A program made the translations under genes and the position numbers. Below the pieces are notes generated by a model. It was given only the letters and a program-made list of their open reading frames with translations. It had not been told where the DNA came from and made no database searches. From Antedon bifida (taxonomy: Eukaryota > Echinodermata > Crinoidea > Comatulida > Antedonidae): a DNA stretch of 64,000 nt. The DNA lies in the NCBI GenBank assembly GCA_963402885.1, contig OY727094.1, positions 16,928,501-16,992,500 on the forward strand, given 5' to 3'. Shown here piece after piece: positions 57,511 through 64,000 of this stretch; positions within the stretch are counted from its first letter, which is position 1; every line of letters begins with the position of its first letter.

Positions 57511-58818
57511 ATCCTATTGCTCTTTATTCATTAACCATCAACCATCCCTTCTGAGGGAGCTATAGTTGATTTTATACGATACATTCCCACTGTCCAAATC
57601 ATCCTATCGCTCTTTATTCATTAACCATCAACGTACAACATTCCGACAGAGCTATAGTTGATTTTATACGATACATTCCCATTGTCCAAATCATCCTATC
57701 GCTCTTTATTCATCAACCATCAACGTACAACATTCCGACGGAGGGTATAGTTGATTTTATACGATACATTCCCATTGTCCAAATCATCCTATCGCTCTTT
57801 ATTCATTAACCATCAACCATCCCTTCTGACGGAGCTATAGTTGATTTTATACGATACATTCCCATTGTCCAAATCATCCTATCGCTCTTTATTCATCAAC
57901 CATCAACGGACAACCTTCCGACGGAGCTATAGTTGATTTTATACGATACATTCCCATTGTCCAAATCATCCTATCGCTCTTTATTCATCAACCATCAACG
58001 GACAACCTTCCGACGGAGGTACGTATAGTTGATTTTATACGATACATTCCCATTGTCCAAATCATCCTATCGCTCTTTATTCATCAACCATCAACGTACA
58101 ACATTCCGACGGAGGTATAGTTGATTTTATACGATACATTCCCATTGTCCAAATCATGCTATCGCTCTTTATTCATCAACCATCAACGTACAACATTCCG
58201 ACGGAGGTATAGTTGATTTTATACGATACATTCCCATTGTCCAAATTAACGTACAACATTCCGACGGAGCTATAGTTGATTTTATACGATACATTCCCAT
58301 TGTCCAAATCATCCTATCGCACTTTATTTATTCATTAACCATCAACGAACAACATTCCGACGGAGCTATAGTTTATTTTATACGATACATTCCCATTGTC
58401 AAAATCATCCTATCGCTCTTTATTCAATAACCATCGGACAACCTTCCGACGGAGCTATAATTGATTTTATACGAGACATTCCCATTGTCCAAATCATCCT
58501 ATCGCTCTTTATTCATCAACGATCAACGGACAACCTTCTGACGGAGCTATAGGGGCCTAGTTGATTTTATACGATACATTCCCATTGTCCAAATCATCCT
58601 ATCGCTCTTTATTCATCAACGATCAACGGACAACCTTCCGACGGAGCTATAGTTGATTTTATACGATACATTCCCATTGTCCAAATCATCCTATCGCTCT
58701 TTTTATTCATTTACCATCAACGTACAACTTTCCGACGGAGCTATAGTTGATTTTATACGATACATTCCCATTGTCCAAATCATCCTATCGCTCTTTAATT
58801 ATTAACCATCAACGGACA
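57511..58818. repeat. 92-bp minisatellite, about 14 copies
   Basis: Units contain CATCCTATCGCTCTTTATTC, CATCAACGTACAACATTCCG, ACGGAGCTATAGTTGATTTT and ATACGATACATTCCCATTGT. Length varies by small indels; one unit is truncated near 58250. The array stops about 17 bases from the stop codon of the copy-2 membrane exon. Confidence 0.93.
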
Positions 58819-58834
58819 ATCGTAATTCGACGCC

Positions 58835-59012
58835 TTATAGCATGGGATCGTTGAGGGATGGGTCATTCCGAGCCGTATCGGAATCGTCGCCGTGGTCGCT
58901 TATGCTTCGTATACCTTTCCGTTTCCATACCACCACTACTAGTAATATGATTAGTGTCGCACATACAATCGGTAGTGGAATTTTAACTTTCAAATCATTT
59001 TTCGATTGCGAT
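58835..59012 (-). CDS. Terminal exon of the membrane protein, copy 2
   Basis: The same 58-residue C-terminus as copy 1, with Gln-to-Lys (SQSKNDL) and Ala-to-Ser (DPSLNDPML) replacements and an intact TAA at 58835-58837. The junction AAATTAG|GATCG of copy 1 reads AAATTAAGATCG here: the first exon base became A, so the only local AG is one base later. Splicing there would shorten the exon by one nucleotide and change the frame. This copy is either misspliced, uses another acceptor, or is a pseudogene; the membrane segment itself is intact. Confidence 0.6.
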
Positions 59013-59744
59013 CTTAATTTGAAAAAGAAACTAGTTATTATTTTAATTAGATGAGTATATTATTAGCATTTTATTACAATTATAATTGCGGTTTTTCATC
59101 ATCGTTATCATAATAATTATCATCATCTTTGTATTATTATCCCCCAAAAATATTAACAATTAAAAAAAATAAGATTTTGAATATTCCATAATTAGTCACT
59201 TCCGTAGAAAAAAAGAAAACAAATAATGCTTTAACTTATAAAAAGACACAATAAGCAATTAATTTAACCAAAAATCCATTGTCTGACAGTCAATTTGATG
59301 TTTTGCTTTAAATTACAGGTTTTTAGTCGTGTATCAGCTCACTGTGTCAGTCGGTTGGTCGGTAAACACTAACTTGAGTACGCGACTGCAGCCATGTATA
59401 TTGCATTGTTATTTTAATAATTTCAGAGTGCGCTTTTATACTTGCAATTTCAGAGTGCGCTTTTATACTTGCCCATGCAAAGTGTATAACCACATATTAA
59501 GGCAGAAAAAGACCGTGTAGAGTAGTACATATAAATACTATTGCAACAAAGTACTTCCTAGTTCTACATAGATTGGCCTTTGGTGGTCGTAAAACAGTAA
59601 TGTAACGGATAAGTGCAGGGGTCTTTCATAATTTTTTTCTGCATTTTTCTTATCATTTTCAGTATTTTAACATAAAAAATCCAATGCTAAAAGATAAAAT
59701 ACTTAGAATTGATAAAATAGGATTAGAATAGTGTTATTTATGGA

Positions 59745-60058
59745 ACGCCTTCACTGCCTCCGGCAGCAAACTTCAATTCTATTCGGCTCTTTTAGCATTC
59801 GGCACTTTTCTATTCGGCCCTTTTACCATTACGTTCGGCTCTTTCAGCATTCGGCACAATTCTATTCGGCCCATTTACCATTACGTTCGGCTCTTTCAGC
59901 ATTCGGCGTTTTTTTATTTGGCTCTTTCTCTATTACATTCGGCTCTTTTTGATTCGGCCCTTTTTTATACGGCGCAATTAAATTCTAACCTTAGACATGG
60001 GGTCAAATGGAAGAAAATCAACGGCTAGAAATGAGTCTATGAATTGACATGATTAAAG
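59745..60058 (-). repeat. Inverted copy of the GCCGAA minisatellite and flanks
   Basis: Reverse complement of the region around 61160-61630: 'ggaacgcc' and 'ctgcctc' at its left match 61605-61632, the TTCGGC words are the inverted GCCGAA units, and 'gaagaaaatcaacggct' and 'gaattgacatgatt' match the region left of the minisatellite. It has fewer units than the direct copies. Confidence 0.8.
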
Positions 60059-60481
60059 TTTTCGAGAACTTGTAGTTGTCCCACTTTTTGGCCATTTTTG
60101 AGATAGAAAAGTTCTGATTTAGGGCCTAGGTCGCGTCTATATAATATGGAAAATAATCATAAATATTATTAAATAGTAAATTGGTACTGGTAAACAAAAA
60201 TAAAAGTAAAACACACCTCCTGATTGGCTGCCACTTGGTCGCGATAAAATCAACATCCTGTATTTTCTATGGAGAGCGCCGTTAGATACGCTTTTTATCA
60301 TATCGGTTGCGTTTGATATCGGTCGTGTTTTATTTTGGTCGCGTTAATTGAAAATTGGGCGCGCTAGATACTTATTTTTTGCTGTTTTTTTAGATGTTTT
60401 AAAATTAAAACGCTCATTATGATTTTAGTTAATTTTACTTATTCGTTTGAATTTAAAAATTAAAATAATACACCTCGAGCG

Positions 60482-60790
60482 GTATTATTTTTAAAATAGG
60501 CCTACGGTAAATATAAATGTTAACCATGCCTTGTTCAGTGATTTCGAGCTCATGCCTCATGGGCGTCGCTTTCGATGCCCGGCATATGTAGAACAAACCG
60601 GAAAAGAAATTCGTTTTTGCCAGTTGCCATCTGACTCTTAAATTCTTGAACTTTGACTCTTGTTATATTGTACTGTGTATTGTGATATTTTGTATATTTT
60701 GTAAGATCATTTTAATCCAGACCTTTTTATTTGAATTGCCCCGTGTGGGATGATTAAAGAATTTTGAATTGAATTTTGAATTGAATTTAA
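60482..60790 (+). mobile_element. LINE 3' end fragment, copy 2
   Basis: Counterpart of 53645-53935 with a 20-base insert near 60562 and an extra terminal TTTGAATTGAA unit. Confidence 0.65.
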
Positions 60791-61254
60791 ATGTTATTAT
60801 CTCCTATTATGGCTACTTTTTGTTTTCATTAGATTTTACCGGTTTCAATGATTGTAATGTGTGCTTTTTGAAAATGTTTCGTTACTTGTTTTATTGTATA
60901 ATTTAAAACTTAACGCGTGATACACCTAATAATATCCTACAAAACAATTTAATTATTGATAATAAATATTCATTAACCAATTAACCAAATAAAACATTTC
61001 CACACGTGTTCTTAAATTACTTAAATCTAGCTCCTAAAAAATATCACTTAAATCTATATAAACGACGAAAATGTATATCTCACCCCATACAATATAGCGC
61101 GACCGATTTCAGGCCCTATGCCCATTCGATTAATGAATATTTATTATTTTATTTATCTCTAACACTTTAATATCAATTCATAGAATTATTTCCAGCCGTT
61201 GATTTTCTTCCATTTGACCTCATGTCAAAGGTTAGAATTGAATTGCGCCTTATA

Positions 61255-61595
61255 AAAAAGGGCCGAATCAAAAAGAGCCGAACGTAATTGAGAAAGGGCC
61301 GAATAAATAAGCGCCGAATGCTGAAAGAGCCGAACGTAATGATAAATGGGCTGAATAGATATGTGCCGAATGCTCAAAGAGCCGAACGTAATGATAAATA
61401 GGCCGAATAGAAATGGACCGAATGCTGAAAGAGTCGAACGTAATGGTAAATGGGCCGAATACTAATACAATAGACATGTGCTGAATGCTAAAAGAGCTGA
61501 AGGTAATTGTAAATGGCCCGAATAGAAATGGGCCGAATGCTGAAAGAGCCGAACGTAATGGTAAAGGGCCAAATGCTAAAAGAGCCGAATATAAT
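61255..61595. repeat. GCCGAA minisatellite, copy 2
   Basis: Longer than copy 1 because of extra words at its right end ('gaatgctaaaagagc', 'gaaggtaattgtaaatgg'). Same three-word structure. Confidence 0.85.
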
Positions 61596-61604
61596 TGAAG
61601 GTTG

Positions 61605-62290
61605 CTGTCAGAGGCAGCGATGGCGTTCCATAGTTATCAACTCTAATTTGCTTGAGGTTTCTGAGAAAGTAGAGTGTTTGAGATGCTTCTTGGAAATCAT
61701 AAGAGAGTTAGATTCCTATTGTAATGTGTTATCTGTTATAGTACCCAAATATTTATATTGGATGATTCTTTCAACTAATGCATTATGCAGGTATAAGTCT
61801 ATTATCAAATTTACAAATATTTCAACTTCATTAAGATACTCATTTATATCTTGATTCCGTCACAAATAAAACCACTAATAACAGTATCGTCGGCATATTT
61901 AACAATATTGCAATGTTTACTTAAAATATTAAAACTACTAGTATAAAATAAAAATAAAATTGGAGAAATAAAACAACCTTTTTATTCTATAGGATACCAC
62001 ACTCAACCATCTGCTGTCTATGAATCAAGCAACTAAGTATAAATTTGACAAGATTAGATGACATTAATACTTAACAGCCTATCAATTAAAACATAAATAG
62101 TGTTAAATGCACTGGGGAAATCGATAAAGATAGACATTTACATAACTTTGTTTGACTTTGTCAAGGCGTTGGTAAATATCATTACAAATGTTTCTTTGAG
62201 TCTTTATACATTCAATCTTTCAAAACATTAAATTAGTAAAGTACTTGTAACTGGTCTAAAATCTGTTGGTACACTGGGTCTATTTACTTT
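61605..62290 (-). pseudogene. Decayed LINE reverse transcriptase fragment, copy 2
   Basis: Counterpart of 54690-55340 with the same RT blocks (YADD near 61900) and the same kind of decay, so it was already dead before the duplication. Confidence 0.7.
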
Positions 62291-64000
62291 TGGCAATGGG
62301 TTGATAATATAAATTATACGCGTGGAACATTAGGCCTACTAATAAAAAATAATATTAAACATATAAGTGAAAATCAGACATAATTGCTTATTGCACACTT
62401 TCAAAATTCTAATTCCCTTTTGTTTTCGATTGAATAAAAAAAATGAACGGACATAACATAACATTGTCAGGCACTGTAAAAAAATCTGCATGTCTGAATA
62501 AAAAACCCTAAATATTGTACATAATATAAAAGATTCCAACCAGGGCCAAATCGATGTGATACTGTAATGTACAACTGTACAAGGTAATTGATTTTATGTT
62601 TTCTTAGTACTATTATTATTGTAGGCATACTTTACTTCCTTATAGGCATAACAATACACTCATCAGAGCTTGTTTCATTTTTCTTTTAAGCTGTGCCTGA
62701 TTTTTTTTCTGCGAATTACTAGTATTTATACAAAAAAATTAATCAGTATTAATATTGTTGAACTTTTAAAGCTGCCTTATATAAAGCTGTAAAACAAATA
62801 ATATTTGGAGCATAAATGTGTTTCATTTTTTCTTTTACAATTACCACACTTCCGATTTACCGGTACTAGAAAGATTTGTTTATTGGATAAAAAGATCGGT
62901 AACAATGAGAGGCCTGTTATTGTACTTTGTATAACTTCCTTATATTATTCATATTGGAGCAATAATACACTGTGCTATTTAAAACTTAAAGATAGAAAAC
63001 AAGCACCACCAGTTTCTGTATCACTGTTTGTTATTCACGATTTCATTATTTTTCTCAAGGTGTGTAGGCCTAAAGCAGAACAATGAATGCTTGCTTTATC
63101 AAATTTCAGTTTGCTTGTAAGCCTTACCAGATCGATTTATTTGTTACGAAAAAATATCGATAATAATGTTCTTGTACTTTTTATAACTTTATGTTTATGA
63201 ATATTGTTATTAGCAAGAATACATTGTGGTTTATATAAGTTTAAGATAGAAAAACCAGCACTACAAGTTGTTGTATAATTTGCAGCTGTATAGCAAGAAT
63301 CAATCATAACTGGATACTAGTTTTAATGTACAAAAGATTAACTTATTTAAAACAAACTGTCGCGACACAACGACATTTCTTGATTTTAAGCTAAATAGAC
63401 AGGCATCATTAATTCTTCCCAACGTTTTAAAGTAGCACTAAAGAGCAGAATTATTTTTATTTATTAATTACAACATAACGTACTCCTAGGTAACTAAAAT
63501 ATAACGAATGTCAATTCCAGGAAGGGATCTGACCCTTCTGCTAATAACAAGCACAGTCTGTAATCGTATGCGTAGAATGTCGAGTGCTCGGTGGCAGCAC
63601 ATGGTCACGGTAAAACTGGGCATTTTGTTGATATCTTACACTGATGTAAGTACTAGGCCTACATTTAATGAATCACAATTAAGGTGATTAACCCTTTATT
63701 TCTCTAGCTAGTTAACTTGGAACACCATATTTCACACATTGTTAAAGTGTGTCTGTATTTACCTTAGCGGAGGTGTAAATTGCTAATTCGTATTTCCTAT
63801 TTATTTAGCAAAAGCATTATCTTAAACGACGTTTTCTGTAGGTATAGTTAATAAAAAGAATAAGTGCTGATACTGCTAATATTTATTTGTCCATATGAAA
63901 AACATTAAAACATAAACAAAAATACATTATGAAACTGGCGAATAATAACAATAATACAAGATACAATTTAAAACATGTACAAAATGAAATCACTCTAAAA

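Larger units (their letters stand above)
58832..64000. repeat. Segmental duplication, copy 2 (runs off the window)
   Basis: Copy of 53076-57060, tandem and in the same orientation, with about 1.1 kb of extra sequence at 59394-60480. The extra part includes an inverted copy of the GCCGAA minisatellite and its flanks (59745-60058). The remaining sequence differs from copy 1 by scattered substitutions and small indels. It continues beyond 64000. Confidence 0.92.

Noticed and set aside
59731-59952. 73-codon plus-strand repetitive frame, and its counterpart at 61268-61477 minus
   Set aside because: Both are translations of the GCCGAA minisatellite.

Overview
The window is AT-rich, intron- and repeat-dominated DNA of an animal. 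Frequent 'taggcctag' words, a Ty3/gypsy remnant with integrase ahead of reverse transcriptase (the Gmr1-like order described from deuterostomes), CR1/L2-type LINEs, tRNA-derived SINEs and TTAA-flanked small transposons fit a marine deuterostome invertebrate, most likely an echinoderm. The species is inference. No bacterial gene, operon, CRISPR array or intact protein-coding gene is present; the supportable host coding sequence is a handful of exons on the minus strand.

Layout. 1-3.9 kb: AT-rich non-coding DNA with a dispersed repeat and a transposon end. 3.9-10.1 kb: a broken Ty3/gypsy fossil split by a 3.4 kb LINE. 10.9-11.3 kb: second copy of the dispersed repeat. 11.74-14.59 kb: a 2.84 kb element with 17-bp perfect terminal inverted repeats (TIRs) and a 5-bp target duplication, holding a nested TIR element and a promoter-like block. 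14.87-15.5 kb: a TTAA-flanked element. 15.7-17.2 kb: the Gmr1-like gypsy fossil. 18.5-37.5 kb: part of an ankyrin-repeat gene (minus strand), exons at 37.4, 32.4 and 20.2 kb. The last two lie in a duplicated intron-exon block and are separated by a 6.6 kb array of about 102 copies of a 65-bp satellite. 34-44 kb: small transposons, tRNA-derived repeats, a SINE and a TTAA-bounded element filled with tandem repeats. 44.6-52.9 kb: a 5'-truncated LINE, a probable Polinton polymerase scrap, fold-back repeats and minisatellites. 53.08-57.06 and 58.83-64.0 kb: two copies of a recent segmental duplication, each with a minus-strand terminal exon for a single-pass membrane protein, separated by a 92-bp minisatellite.

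How parts relate. The host signal is exon duplication in the ankyrin gene and tandem duplication of a membrane-protein gene end. Almost everything else is mobile or tandem DNA grown inside introns and intergenic space. I found no convincing new biological system. The best leads are the satellite-bearing ankyrin intron, the TIR element carrying a two-way promoter-like block, and the duplicated transmembrane exon whose second copy has a shifted splice acceptor.
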